A model generated the notes under the pieces. It had not been told where the DNA came from. It made no database searches and worked only from the letters and a program-made list of their open reading frames with translations. A program made the translations under genes and the position numbers. Shown in pieces: positions 7,715 through 16,049 of a DNA stretch of 45,187 bases. Source of the DNA: Chlamydiota bacterium (GTDB taxonomy: Bacteria; Chlamydiota; Chlamydiia; Chlamydiales; Rhabdochlamydiaceae); NCBI GenBank assembly GCA_013286675.1, contig JABDFE010000005.1, forward strand, positions 1 to 45,187, read 5' to 3'. Position 1 is the first letter of the stretch, and each line of letters opens with the position of its first letter.

Positions 7715-10700
7715 TTATGTGATCAATGGCAAAAGTTCTTTGACCAATTCATGGTTAGCTCCAAGTGTCTCCACGCATATAGCATAGGTTTGCTTTAAGG
7801 GCGTGCGTTCAAAAACTGGCAGGTTTTTAGCAACAAGAATCAGACCTTTTAGGGTGTTTAAAATTTCTGGACAAGATTTCTTATAGATTTTACATCTCAA
7901 TTCCAATGATTGTCTGTAATAGTCAATCGCTTTTTCGTACTCCTCAAGGCTTTTATAGACAAGGCCAATATTGTTGTAGCGTAAAGCTGCATCAGGATGA
8001 TTTTCGCCGAAGACTTGTAGCGTAATTTTCAAAGATTTTTGATAATACTCGAGCGCTTTTACATATTCCTTAAGGCTATAATAGACACCCCCAATACCGT
8101 TGTAGCTTGTGGCTATATCGGGATGACTTTCGCCCAAGACCTGTAGCGAAATTTTTAAATCCTTTTGATAATACTCGAGCGCTTTTTCATTCTCCCCACG
8201 TCTATAATAGACAGCGCCAATATTGTTGTAGCTTCTGGCTACATCGGGATGATTTTCGCCCAAGACTTGTAGCTTGATTGTCAAATACTTTTGATAATGC
8301 TCGAGCGCTTTTTCATACTCCCTAAGGTTTTTATAGACATTGCCAATACCGTTGTAGCGTCCAGCTACATCAGGATGATTTTCGCCCAAAACTTGTAGCA
8401 AAATTTTCAAATCCTTTTGATAATACTCGAGTGCTTTTTCATACTCCCCAAGGCTGTTATAGACAAGGCCAATATTGTTGTAGCTTTGGGCTAAATCAGG
8501 ATGATTTTCGCCCAAGACTTGTAGCATAATTTTCAAAGCCTTTTGATAATGCTCGAGAGCTTTTCTATAATCCCCAAGGCAATTGTAGGCGCTGCCAATA
8601 TTGGTGTAGCTTGTGGCTACATCGGGATGATTTTCGTCAAAGAGTTGTAGCCTAATGTTCAAAGACTTTTGATAAGGCTTGAGCGCTTTTTCATACTCCT
8701 TAAGGCTATCATAGACGCTACCAATATTGTTGTAGTTTTGGGCTACATTGCGATGATTTTCGCCCAAGACTTGTAGATTAATTTTCAAGGACTTTTGAAA
8801 ATACTCGAGCGCTTTTTCATACTCCTTAAGGCAATCATAGACAGCGCCAATACCGTTATAGCTTTTGGCTACATCAGAATGATTTTCGCCCAAGACTTCT
8901 AGCCTAATTTTCAAAGACTTCTGATAATACTCGAGCATATTTTCATACTCCCCAAGTCTATAATAGACGTTGCCAATACCCTCGTAACTTGTGGCTACAG
9001 TGGGATGATTTTCGCCATATTCCTTCTGGGCTAACTCCAGAGCCTTGAAAAACCTTGGCAACGCATCCTGACTTTTCCCCATCATGTTTTCGATTACTCC
9101 TAAATTGAAAAGAACAGTAACATCATTGGGATTTAAAGCTACTGCTTCTTGATGCGCTTGTTGTGCTTTGGTATATTCAAGGTCTTTATAAAATATTTCT
9201 CCCTTGTCTACAGAGCTATTATCACGAAACAAAGAAAAAAACGCTTTTTTGCTTTGTGTGGTAAGAAACAATTGAGCACAATGATGAAAGGGAATCAAGA
9301 TCTGGTAAATTTTTTGTAATGTCTTGAGAGTTTCTTCATCGAAGTACATGAGGTGTGGATCTAAGGGTTTGCCTACTTCAGGGTGGCATAGGAACTCTTC
9401 TTCGTTCTGGTAGAAAAGGTGAGCTTTGAGTCTAAGCGTGAGCACCTGAGTGATCGCGTTCTTCAAATTTTTTGCTCCTACATAGTAAAAAACTCCAAGA
9501 GAAACGAGTTCATCGATTCGTTTAAATGTAGTTTTTGATTTGAGCTGATAAACTAAGGCTAAGCTGGCAATGATCTCTTGAAAAGGTCGGTAAAGCTCTT
9601 TCTTAATGCCGAATGCACTGGTTTTCTCTTTTTCTTTAGAGAGGTTGGGCGAAAATTCTTCGATATGGCCTGCTAGGAGCCTTGTTGACAATACAACGGA
9701 GTTTTTTTCCTTGGATCTCGCCTCTATGTCGATCAATTCCTGGACTTTCTTCTTCTTTTTGTTGTAGTCAGCGACTAAAGATTCTGTTCCTGAGATAAAA
9801 CAGACATGGCTCATAGCATTAGACAAGATGATGCTGCGATCCATCCATTGGATTTTTTGAAACTCGGCAAGCATTTTAGGTGTGCCGATGAGTTCATATA
9901 CTCCGGTGACTCCTAATGGTGTATTTCCTCCAGCATCCATACAAAAACCATCCGGAGTTGGACTTGGATAGCTGTTTCCAAAAATGGGGAACTTGGTTTC
10001 CCCCAAGTTTATAATGCGGAGTTCCAAAATCTGAGAGAGCATGCGAAAGTAATCCATGGCCTTTTGTGAGTTTTCTTCAACGAGAAAGGCAAATTCCACA
10101 TCGGAATAGGGGCACATCTCATCTCTAGACATCGATCCCATTCCCATTGCTGCCCATTTGACAGGGGCGGGAGGGAGAAGTTTTTGCGTTTGGCTAATCA
10201 GATCTTTTAAGAGTCGAATAAAATCTTGTGTCATACTAAACAAGATTTTCTGAATCGATTTGCCATTTTCATGAGAGTCTTGCGCAGTTTTTCGGATATC
10301 ATTGAGCCGTTTTCGAGCATTTTGAATCGCGCCTTCCTTAATAGTAGTCTTCACTCCCTGGCACTCTAGAAACAATTTCTCGATTTCTTCTAGTCTTTTG
10401 AATAGGTAGTTTTGGAGTAAGGTATTCTCATGAGGCACAAGAATCAGAGCGCAGTTTAGAATTTTTGCTCCCACGATCAGAAAGTTTTCTTTTTTTACCT
10501 GTTCTTTTTCGGCTTTTGCTTTTCCAATATAAATACCCGTTAGTTTGAGCAGATACAGGATTTGCTCCCCAATCATGTTTTCTTTTTTTGCTTGCACAAG
10601 ACATTTTGAGTAAAAGCCTTCTAAGTCTGTTGATGGTTGCATAGTTTGCTTTTCTTCTATGCCTAAAAGAGACTGCAAAAGATCATCTTGGTCAGGTCCA

Positions 10701-11023
10701 ACAGCAAGATCTAGGGGAAGATCTTCGTTGTCTTGAAGAGCTTCAGATAATGGTTTTTTGGACTGCATCTGGCCCCGGCTCCAGAGGTAATAAGCTGTGT
10801 TTTCAGGAGTATTAGAATTCACAACGTTACCAAAGGCAGCGTTTGTCACTCTCTCAGATTTTTCTTGACTTGGCCGCCAAACCCTCTCAGGTTCGGTTTG
10901 TGTCGTGGGGGAAGTGATTTTTGTCTTAGCAATGATGTCTGACGATTGATTATTCTTTGCTTTTTCAACAGGATGTTGCAGGCGTGCTTGAGACAGTAAA
11001 ACACGCGGGTCTAAAGGGTTCAT
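7715..11023 (-). CDS. DUF294/GlnD-like nucleotidyltransferase fused to nine kinesin-light-chain-type TPRs
   Basis: 1102 residues, ATG at 11023 with GGGGAG six bases before it; the frame extends ten codons further upstream without a ribosome site. Residues ~290-400 hold a nucleotidyltransferase core with GMGSMSRDEMCPYSDVE: G296-S297, R300, E302, D308 and E310 fit the GSxxRxE..PYSD.E pattern of DUF294/GlnD-like enzymes, with Glu in place of the usual second Asp. Residues 470-540 resemble the associated helical domain (KKELYRPFQEI, LTLRLKAHL). One loose TPR and then nine 42-residue repeats (GENHPDVAxSYNNIGxVYxxLxEYEKALEYYQKxL) fill 600-1050, followed by a conserved ~60-residue tail. TPRs of this kind bind protein partners, so a plausible role is nucleotidylation of a bound target, perhaps of the host. 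That is inference. The leader is shared with the gene starting at 5747. Confidence 0.88.
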   Translation of the reverse strand: MNPLDPRVLLSQARLQHPVEKAKNNQSSDIIAKTKITSPTTQTEPERVWRPSQEKSERVTNAAFGNVVNSNTPENTAYYLWSRGQMQSKKPLSEALQDNEDLPLDLAVGPDQDDLLQSLLGIEEKQTMQPSTDLEGFYSKCLVQAKKENMIGEQILYLLKLTGIYIGKAKAEKEQVKKENFLIVGAKILNCALILVPHENTLLQNYLFKRLEEIEKLFLECQGVKTTIKEGAIQNARKRLNDIRKTAQDSHENGKSIQKILFSMTQDFIRLLKDLISQTQKLLPPAPVKWAAMGMGSMSRDEMCPYSDVEFAFLVEENSQKAMDYFRMLSQILELRIINLGETKFPIFGNSYPSPTPDGFCMDAGGNTPLGVTGVYELIGTPKMLAEFQKIQWMDRSIILSNAMSHVCFISGTESLVADYNKKKKKVQELIDIEARSKEKNSVVLSTRLLAGHIEEFSPNLSKEKEKTSAFGIKKELYRPFQEIIASLALVYQLKSKTTFKRIDELVSLGVFYYVGAKNLKNAITQVLTLRLKAHLFYQNEEEFLCHPEVGKPLDPHLMYFDEETLKTLQKIYQILIPFHHCAQLFLTTQSKKAFFSLFRDNSSVDKGEIFYKDLEYTKAQQAHQEAVALNPNDVTVLFNLGVIENMMGKSQDALPRFFKALELAQKEYGENHPTVATSYEGIGNVYYRLGEYENMLEYYQKSLKIRLEVLGENHSDVAKSYNGIGAVYDCLKEYEKALEYFQKSLKINLQVLGENHRNVAQNYNNIGSVYDSLKEYEKALKPYQKSLNIRLQLFDENHPDVATSYTNIGSAYNCLGDYRKALEHYQKALKIMLQVLGENHPDLAQSYNNIGLVYNSLGEYEKALEYYQKDLKILLQVLGENHPDVAGRYNGIGNVYKNLREYEKALEHYQKYLTIKLQVLGENHPDVARSYNNIGAVYYRRGENEKALEYYQKDLKISLQVLGESHPDIATSYNGIGGVYYSLKEYVKALEYYQKSLKITLQVFGENHPDAALRYNNIGLVYKSLEEYEKAIDYYRQSLELRCKIYKKSCPEILNTLKGLILVAKNLPVFERTPLKQTYAICVETLGANHELVKELLPLIT
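7883..9016 (-). repeat. Nine tandem 126-bp units encoding the TPR array
   Basis: A 126-bp period is visible on the plus strand through recurrent blocks such as gatgattttcgcccaagac and tactcgagcgctttttcata, near 8000, 8126, 8252, 8378, 8504, 8630, 8756, 8882 and 9008. Each unit encodes one 42-residue kinesin-light-chain-type TPR. Neighbouring units are nearly as alike in DNA as in protein, pointing to recent duplication or gene conversion, so copy number may differ between strains. Confidence 0.9.
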
Positions 11024-11095
11024 GTTGAGCTCCCCATGCTGAGGTTTAGGCAAAAGTGTAATGCGGTGTCCGAATAACTAGAAGTAAAAATTTAA
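11024..11095 (-). promoter_or_regulatory. 72-bp leader shared with 5748-5819
   Basis: Counterpart of the leader in front of the 1693-residue gene: same 72-base length, same ends and the same ribosome-site segment, with a diverged centre. I see no clear feature in the rest of the gap to 11171. Confidence 0.55.
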
Positions 11096-11171
11096 ATTTG
11101 ATTTGAGCAAGAGCAAAATGGCTGTTTCCAGGAATGAGTTATGCCTTTTGCAGTAATGATAATTAAGGTTA

Positions 11172-12323
11172 TTAGTTCAGGAGCTCAGGAAGCGCAGGTA
11201 GAGCTTCAGCGAGAGGAATAATTTGGATATTATCGATATACTCTTTTTTCTTGCCGCCATAAAAAACAAATCGTTTTGCCTCGGGATAGTCTTCTCCAAA
11301 TAAACGAAGACCGCGTAAATCTTGACTATCAAGAGAATCTGTTCTTTTGACTTCGATAGCAATGATTCCTTTAGGTCCATATAAAACAAAATCGACTTCA
11401 ACTTTATCAATTGTACGCCAAAAATGGACCTTATATTGGTAGTTAAAATAGGAGTTAATCGCTTGAATTTCTTGATAAGCCAGAGTTTCAAAGCTGGCGC
11501 CTTCACTCTCTTCTTTCAAGTCAAAAGGTCCTCTTGGCCTAATGGCTTGAAACACACCTACATCGAAATAGTAAAACTTCGAATGAGAAATGAGCTTTCT
11601 TTTAGCCCGTTTGGTAAATACTGGGATTCTTTGAGCCAATAAGAGGTCTTCCAGAATCTGAAAATAATCTTCGATCACCTTTCTATTAATAGAGGTTTCT
11701 CTTGCGATCTCTGACATATTGAGCACTTCGCCTTGAGAGAAGCTTGCAACTTCAAGAAATCGAGAAAATGCTGCGACATTTCGTGTTAATCCTTCTTGCA
11801 TGACTTCTTCGCGCAGGTAGGTCTGAGTATAAGCCTCTAAGTAATCCCTAATGGCTTGCTCGTTATTTCTAGAATAGACAAAAGGAAGGTGGCCAAATTG
11901 GAGAGAGTTTTTCAGATTAAAATCTTTTTGTAACTCAACTGCGGTGAGTGGAAACATCTTAAATGAGAGTGCACGTCCAGCGAGTAAATTCACGCCTTTT
12001 TTCTTCAAGCTTCTAGCGCTAGAGCCTGTCAGAATAAATTTGTAGTTTTTTCCTTCAATCAATCGATGAACTTCATTGAGAATTTGCGGTATTTTTTGCA
12101 CTTCGTCAATGATGATCCAGTCTTTAAAACCAGGAGGAATCATCTGTTCAAGTCTTTCGGGATGAGCTAAGAGATCAACAAATGATTCGGTTTCAAGGAG
12201 ATCGATGTATAATCCTGCAGCGATTTTTTCACGTGCCCAAGCAGTTTTCCCTGTACCACGCGGGCCAAATAGGAAGAAGCTTTGGTCGCCCTTTAAGGGT
12301 CTCTTTAGCAGTCGGTTATACAT
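11172..12323 (-). CDS. AAA_14/DUF4143 ATPase
   Basis: 383 residues, the usual size of this family. The Walker A motif is GPRGTGKT (residues ~24-31), Walker B is WIIIDEV, and the sensor-like segment is FILTGSSARSLKK. A middle helix-turn-helix segment follows (VLNMSEIARETSINRKVIEDYFQILEDL), then the DUF4143 part with a nuclease-like KVEVDFVLYG ... IAIEVKRT (D, E-x-K, as in PD-(D/E)XK folds). The start is set by GAGG at 12331-12328, four bases before the ATG. Proteins of this family are common and multicopy in bacteria and archaea with no settled function. Two copies of a private palindrome lie directly upstream and overlap its promoter (12337-12385), suggesting autoregulation through the helix-turn-helix part (inference). 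The gene lies next to a ruined toxin-antitoxin locus, typical of an accessory site. Confidence 0.92.
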   Translation of the reverse strand: MYNRLLKRPLKGDQSFFLFGPRGTGKTAWAREKIAAGLYIDLLETESFVDLLAHPERLEQMIPPGFKDWIIIDEVQKIPQILNEVHRLIEGKNYKFILTGSSARSLKKKGVNLLAGRALSFKMFPLTAVELQKDFNLKNSLQFGHLPFVYSRNNEQAIRDYLEAYTQTYLREEVMQEGLTRNVAAFSRFLEVASFSQGEVLNMSEIARETSINRKVIEDYFQILEDLLLAQRIPVFTKRAKRKLISHSKFYYFDVGVFQAIRPRGPFDLKEESEGASFETLAYQEIQAINSYFNYQYKVHFWRTIDKVEVDFVLYGPKGIIAIEVKRTDSLDSQDLRGLRLFGEDYPEAKRFVFYGGKKKEYIDNIQIIPLAEALPALPELLN

Positions 12324-12336
12324 AGTGCCTCAAAAT

Positions 12337-12385
12337 TGGACTTGAAAAGTCCATTTTAACACAATTTTTGGACTTTGCAAGTCCA
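12337..12385 (-). promoter_or_regulatory. Paired palindromic operators with embedded promoter for the DUF4143 ATPase
   Basis: Two copies of TGGACTT-N3-AAGTCCA lie at 12337-12353 and 12369-12385, centres 32 bp apart (about three helical turns). On the minus strand a promoter-like pair fits exactly: TTGCAA (12380-12375), 16-bp spacer, TAAAAT (12358-12353). The -35 therefore lies in the distal copy and the -10 touches the proximal copy. A bound protein would block transcription of the gene starting at 12323. Confidence 0.7.
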
Positions 12386-12388
12386 TTT

Positions 12389-12433
12389 TTATAAATAATT
12401 GATTAAAAGCATGTTATGCATAGCAATGATCAT
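12389..12433 (-). pseudogene. Remnant of a toxin gene (VapC/FitB-type start)
   Basis: The TGA of the broken antitoxin overlaps an ATG (12433), a typical coupling in toxin-antitoxin pairs. The frame starts MIIA, as many PIN-domain toxins do (MIIADTN), but departs at once and stops at 12389 beside the operators of the DUF4143 ATPase gene. The rest of the toxin gene appears to be lost. Identification rests only on position and four residues. Confidence 0.3.
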
Positions 12434-12840
12434 TCACAGCCTTCATCAATGGCTCTTTCAATAAAAGGATTAGAAATTTTTTCCAGCCATTTAAAAGGTT
12501 TGAGCTGCCTTATTCGCTGACTAGTGCTCTGTCAACTTAATTTCTAGTGTTTCGGCTGACGTGAAAGCTAGCTGAAATCGTCGACCGCAGGCTTCGCAAG
12601 TTGCTCCGTATTAATGCAATACGAAGCAACTTGCGATCGACGATTTGAGCTGCTTTGACGCAGCCCAAACACTAGAAATTAAGTTGACAGAGCACTATGT
12701 ATGGATAATCCAGTCGCAAGAGCTACAATTGCCTCTTGTGTATTGATACGATGATGCTCCTTAGCTGATTCCTCCAAAAGATTAAAGATCTCAAGGGGTA
12801 TATTTCTGATCAAAAAATCACGGGTCTGCTTTCGCTTCAT
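12430..12840 (-). pseudogene. Antitoxin gene (FitA/VapB-like) split by a MITE
   Basis: The 5' part (12840-12698) reads MKRKQTRDFLIRNIP ... INTQEAIVALATGLSIH, a ribbon-helix-helix antitoxin pattern like FitA. The 3' part (12521-12430) reads QRIRQLKPFKWLEKI ... FIERAIDEGCE and ends in TGA. Removing 12522-12697 while keeping one TA joins the two parts in frame across H48-S49 and gives an intact 78-residue protein, the normal size for this family. The present gene is therefore disrupted by a precise insertion. It begins 2 bp after the P-type ATPase gene ends. Its former partner toxin seems to be deleted. Confidence 0.8.
12522..12697. mobile_element. 176-bp palindromic MITE with TA at both ends
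   Basis: The ends are perfect 31-bp inverted repeats (TAGTGCTCTGTCAACTTAAT... and its complement), and the inner parts also pair (AAATCGTCGA, GCAAGTTGCT), so almost the whole element is one imperfect palindrome; the left arm has ~9 extra bases. It encodes nothing. TA at both ends, with reading frame restored when one TA is removed, fits a TA target duplication as made by IS630/Tc1-mariner-type transposases. It would need such an enzyme in trans. Confidence 0.88.
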
Positions 12841-12842
12841 AA

Positions 12843-15503
12843 CTACCTTATGCGATGTAAGACTTCAAATTTACCGGCGCTGAATAGAGTGGGAAAGAGC
12901 TCTTTTCTGATGGTTTCCAAAAGAAAGATGGCCAATCCGGGGATCAGAGCGATCGACCATTCGTGAAGAGAAAGAGGCTGGATATGGAACAGTTTAGCAA
13001 GAAAAGGAGTGTATAAAACCGTCAGATGGAGGATGAGGGCACCACCGATAGCAAAAAGAAGAGACATATTTGCAAATAACCCGATCTTTCTGAGGGTCAT
13101 TTCTTCTGATCGCATTTTTAAAGCAATGAGCCATTCAAAAGCAACCAAACTGCAAAGTGTCATTGTTCTAGCTTTTTCTAGGGAGCCTTCTACATAGGCA
13201 GATTTAAAGATGAAAAATTCACCAAGTCCTAAGAGCAGAGCTAAAAAGAGGATCCTATAAAGCATCCCTTTGTAAAGCAGTGTGGATTGAGGATGACGAG
13301 GAGGTTGCTGCATCTCATGGCCGTTTTTAGGTTCAAAACCAAGAGGAATAGCGACCAAAGAGCCGGATATGAGGTTAACCCATAGGATTTGTACCGGAAT
13401 CAGGGGAGAAACTCCCATGAAAAAGACACTAAGTATCAGGCCAAAAAGTTCACCGAGGCAAGTGGTGAGCAAAAACGTGCAGACATTTCTGAGTCGATTG
13501 AAAATGGCTCGACCTTCTTCGACTGCAGCGACAATGGAATCGAATCGATCATCAGCAAGAATCATATCGGCAGCTTCTCTTGCGACATCGGTCCCCGTCA
13601 TCCCCATCGCAATACCGATATTTGCGGTTTCAAGAGCAGGAGCATCATTCACTCCATCTCCTGTCATGGCGACAATATGGCCATGAAATTGAAAAGCTTC
13701 GACGATTCTGAGTTTCTGTATCGGTTCAACTCGAGCAAAGACTGAAGTTTCTTTGACTTTTTCTCTTAATGTAGCGTCGTCCATTGTTTGGAGATCTTTG
13801 CCCGTAAGGACGGTTGATGAGAAAATCCCTAGTTCTTTAGCAATAGCAGAGGCGGTTAGCGGATTGTCTCCCGTGATCATCACAACGCGGATTCCAGCTT
13901 TTTTGCAAGAGGAAATGGAATCAATCGCTTCTTTTCTAGGAGGATCGATCATGCCAAAAATTCCAGCGAAGATCAGTTTTCCTTTAAAGAGATCTTCGGT
14001 TAAAAACTCTGGTGCTATTGCTGGCTGGTAGTATGCGACAGCAATGAGGCGGAGGGCATTGTTTGCCATTTGTTCAATCGCTCTTAAGACTTGGGTTTTG
14101 ATTTTATCATCAATGGCAACGGGACCTTGTTCAGTCAAGATAGAGGAGCTCATTTTAAGAATTGTTTCAGGAGCCCCTTTAGCAAAGACGAGTGGAGTCT
14201 TTTCTGATGAGTGCAAAGTCGCCATATAGAGATTTTCATTTAAAAAAGGGATTTCTCCAATTCTCGGGAAAGCAGAAGCTAATTGGCTTTGATCGAGACC
14301 AGCTTCCATCGCAGCCACGAGAAGCGCTCCTTCTGTGGGATCGCCCATCACTTCATACTCATCTTCTTCTTTTGATATCAGCGCATCGTTACACAAAACG
14401 CCGATTTCAAGAATGCGTTTAAAAATGGGATCCTTCTCAAGGGTCTCTTTGCCGATCTGAATGGTCTTTTCCAATGAAGAGATCGTCGTCGTTTTCATTT
14501 GATTGAGAGTCAATGTTCCCGTTTTATCTGAGCAGATCACCGTTGTAGATCCCAGTGTTTCTACTGCGATCAATTTACGGACAATGGCATTCATTTTGGC
14601 CATCAGGCGCATCCCTGCAGCCAAGGTGGTTGTAAAAGCAACGGGGAGTCCTTCAGGGATTGCCGATACAGCCGCTGCAACGCTAAGGAAAAGGATGTCG
14701 ATGATATCCAGCCCTTTGTACAAGCTAATGCCAATAAATAAGAGAACAGAAAAAAAGATAATAATGAGCATCCAATTTCCAATCGAAGCAACGCTCTTTT
14801 GCAAAGGTGTCTGTTCAGTTTTGATGTTCTGCAGACTCGCAGCAATTTTTCCGAGTTCTGTCGACATACTGGTGGAGACCACTAGCGCGACTCCTTTTCC
14901 AGAAGAGACGATGGTTCCCATATAGACCATGTTTTTACGATCGGCAAGAACTTGGTCTCCCTGGAGAACTTCTGTATGTTTTTCAGAAGGCATCGACTCG
15001 CCGTTGAGCATCGCTTCATTCACTTTCAAATTTTTTGTCTCAATGAGCCGAGCATCTGCAGGAATTTTATCTCCCATTTCTAAGAAAATCACGTCGCCAG
15101 GTACCAGAGTGTCTGAAGGAATGATTTCCAATGTTCCACTGCGTTTCACTTTGGCTTTGTGAGCTGTTAAATCTTTTAAAGCACTCATGGCTTTTTCAGC
15201 TTTCATTTCCTGAAAAAAGCCAATAAAAACCATGACAAAGATGGTGACGATCAAAACAAGGCCATCTAAAAAGCCTGAGGCGAAGACCTTAATTAAAGAA
15301 GCAACAATCAAGATAAGGATCAGAGGATTGATAAATTGACGACCAAAAACCATCCATAAAGAATGGTCTTTAGATTTTTCTAAGCGGTTGAATCCATAAC
15401 GAGCCAATCTCGTCCGAGCTTCCTGATCAGACAGCCCATGTCTGGTTGTATTAAGTACAGAAACCGTTTCTTCAACCGTTTTTAAATGCCAGAGTTCTTC
15501 CAT
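12843..15503 (-). CDS. P-type (P2, calcium-type) cation-transporting ATPase
   Basis: 886 residues, the usual length for P2A pumps. In order: N-terminal cation ATPase domain; M1-M2 (57-97); actuator with NGES (~167-170); M4 with PEGLP (283-287); phosphorylation motif DKTGTLT (D326); nucleotide domain; hinge MITGDNPLTA and MTGDGVNDAP; and C-terminal helices M5-M10. PEGLP marks the Ca2+ or Na+/K+ class. In M6, where SERCA has NLVTDGLPA, this protein reads NLISGSLVAIPLGFEP: the key Asp is Gly, so ion selectivity or stoichiometry may differ. It sits between bactofilin and the broken antitoxin gene; the ion and direction of transport are not shown by sequence. Confidence 0.92.
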   Translation of the reverse strand: MEELWHLKTVEETVSVLNTTRHGLSDQEARTRLARYGFNRLEKSKDHSLWMVFGRQFINPLILILIVASLIKVFASGFLDGLVLIVTIFVMVFIGFFQEMKAEKAMSALKDLTAHKAKVKRSGTLEIIPSDTLVPGDVIFLEMGDKIPADARLIETKNLKVNEAMLNGESMPSEKHTEVLQGDQVLADRKNMVYMGTIVSSGKGVALVVSTSMSTELGKIAASLQNIKTEQTPLQKSVASIGNWMLIIIFFSVLLFIGISLYKGLDIIDILFLSVAAAVSAIPEGLPVAFTTTLAAGMRLMAKMNAIVRKLIAVETLGSTTVICSDKTGTLTLNQMKTTTISSLEKTIQIGKETLEKDPIFKRILEIGVLCNDALISKEEDEYEVMGDPTEGALLVAAMEAGLDQSQLASAFPRIGEIPFLNENLYMATLHSSEKTPLVFAKGAPETILKMSSSILTEQGPVAIDDKIKTQVLRAIEQMANNALRLIAVAYYQPAIAPEFLTEDLFKGKLIFAGIFGMIDPPRKEAIDSISSCKKAGIRVVMITGDNPLTASAIAKELGIFSSTVLTGKDLQTMDDATLREKVKETSVFARVEPIQKLRIVEAFQFHGHIVAMTGDGVNDAPALETANIGIAMGMTGTDVAREAADMILADDRFDSIVAAVEEGRAIFNRLRNVCTFLLTTCLGELFGLILSVFFMGVSPLIPVQILWVNLISGSLVAIPLGFEPKNGHEMQQPPRHPQSTLLYKGMLYRILFLALLLGLGEFFIFKSAYVEGSLEKARTMTLCSLVAFEWLIALKMRSEEMTLRKIGLFANMSLLFAIGGALILHLTVLYTPFLAKLFHIQPLSLHEWSIALIPGLAIFLLETIRKELFPTLFSAGKFEVLHRIR

Positions 15504-15542
15504 ATTTTGATGCTTATAACAGAAAAATAAGATTACATAGAA

Positions 15543-16010
15543 TTAGAATAGATTTTCGTGGGCTGGAGCTGCCGCAGCAGTCACATGGACCTGTCCTATG
15601 ATAGAGACGCCTTCGTCGACAGAGAGGCGCGGAGCAGTGATGTTGCCTTTGACTTCGGCATTGCCTTTAAGGATGAGGCGATATTGGACGATGATGTTGC
15701 CTTCGACTTTGCCAGAAATTTCAGCTTCGTAGAGATCCATGTCTGCTTTCACAACCCCTTCAGGACCCACAACGATTTTGCCGTTTCCTTCAAGCTCTCC
15801 TTCAAAGACTCCATTGATGCAGATTTCTCGTTGGAAAGCGATTTTACCAGTGACAGTGATATTTGTTCCGATCGTCATTTCTGGGCCGGTATCAGATTCT
15901 TGATCTTCATAGTAAGGAGGCTCTGTTTGAATGAAGGGAGAGTGAGTGGGTGCAATAAGGCTTTCTTTCTGAATACCTTTGTCTAATAGATTCTTAGCGA
16001 ACTTAAACAT
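15543..16010 (-). CDS. Bactofilin
   Basis: 155 residues with a short disordered N-terminus, then the right-handed beta-helix of bactofilins from ~45 to 145 (TNITVTGKIAF, INGVFEGELEGNGKIVVGPEGVVKADM, AEISGKVEGNII, GNAEVKGNITAPRLSVDEG). Bactofilins polymerise without nucleotide into cytoskeletal filaments beside the membrane. In C. trachomatis the gene next to dnaA_2 (CT276, as I recall) encodes the bactofilin that influences cell size. Position here, directly downstream of dnaA on the same strand, agrees. No membrane helix is present. Ribosome site GAGGT lies ahead of the ATG at 16010. Confidence 0.93.
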   Translation of the reverse strand: MFKFAKNLLDKGIQKESLIAPTHSPFIQTEPPYYEDQESDTGPEMTIGTNITVTGKIAFQREICINGVFEGELEGNGKIVVGPEGVVKADMDLYEAEISGKVEGNIIVQYRLILKGNAEVKGNITAPRLSVDEGVSIIGQVHVTAAAAPAHENLF

Positions 16011-16049
16011 AATGACCTCTTTAAGTTTCTATTAACAGATGTAGAATTT

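Noticed and set aside
7883-9016. Regular repeats that might suggest a CRISPR array
   Set aside because: Units are contiguous 126-bp in-frame coding repeats with no spacers, and no cas genes are nearby.
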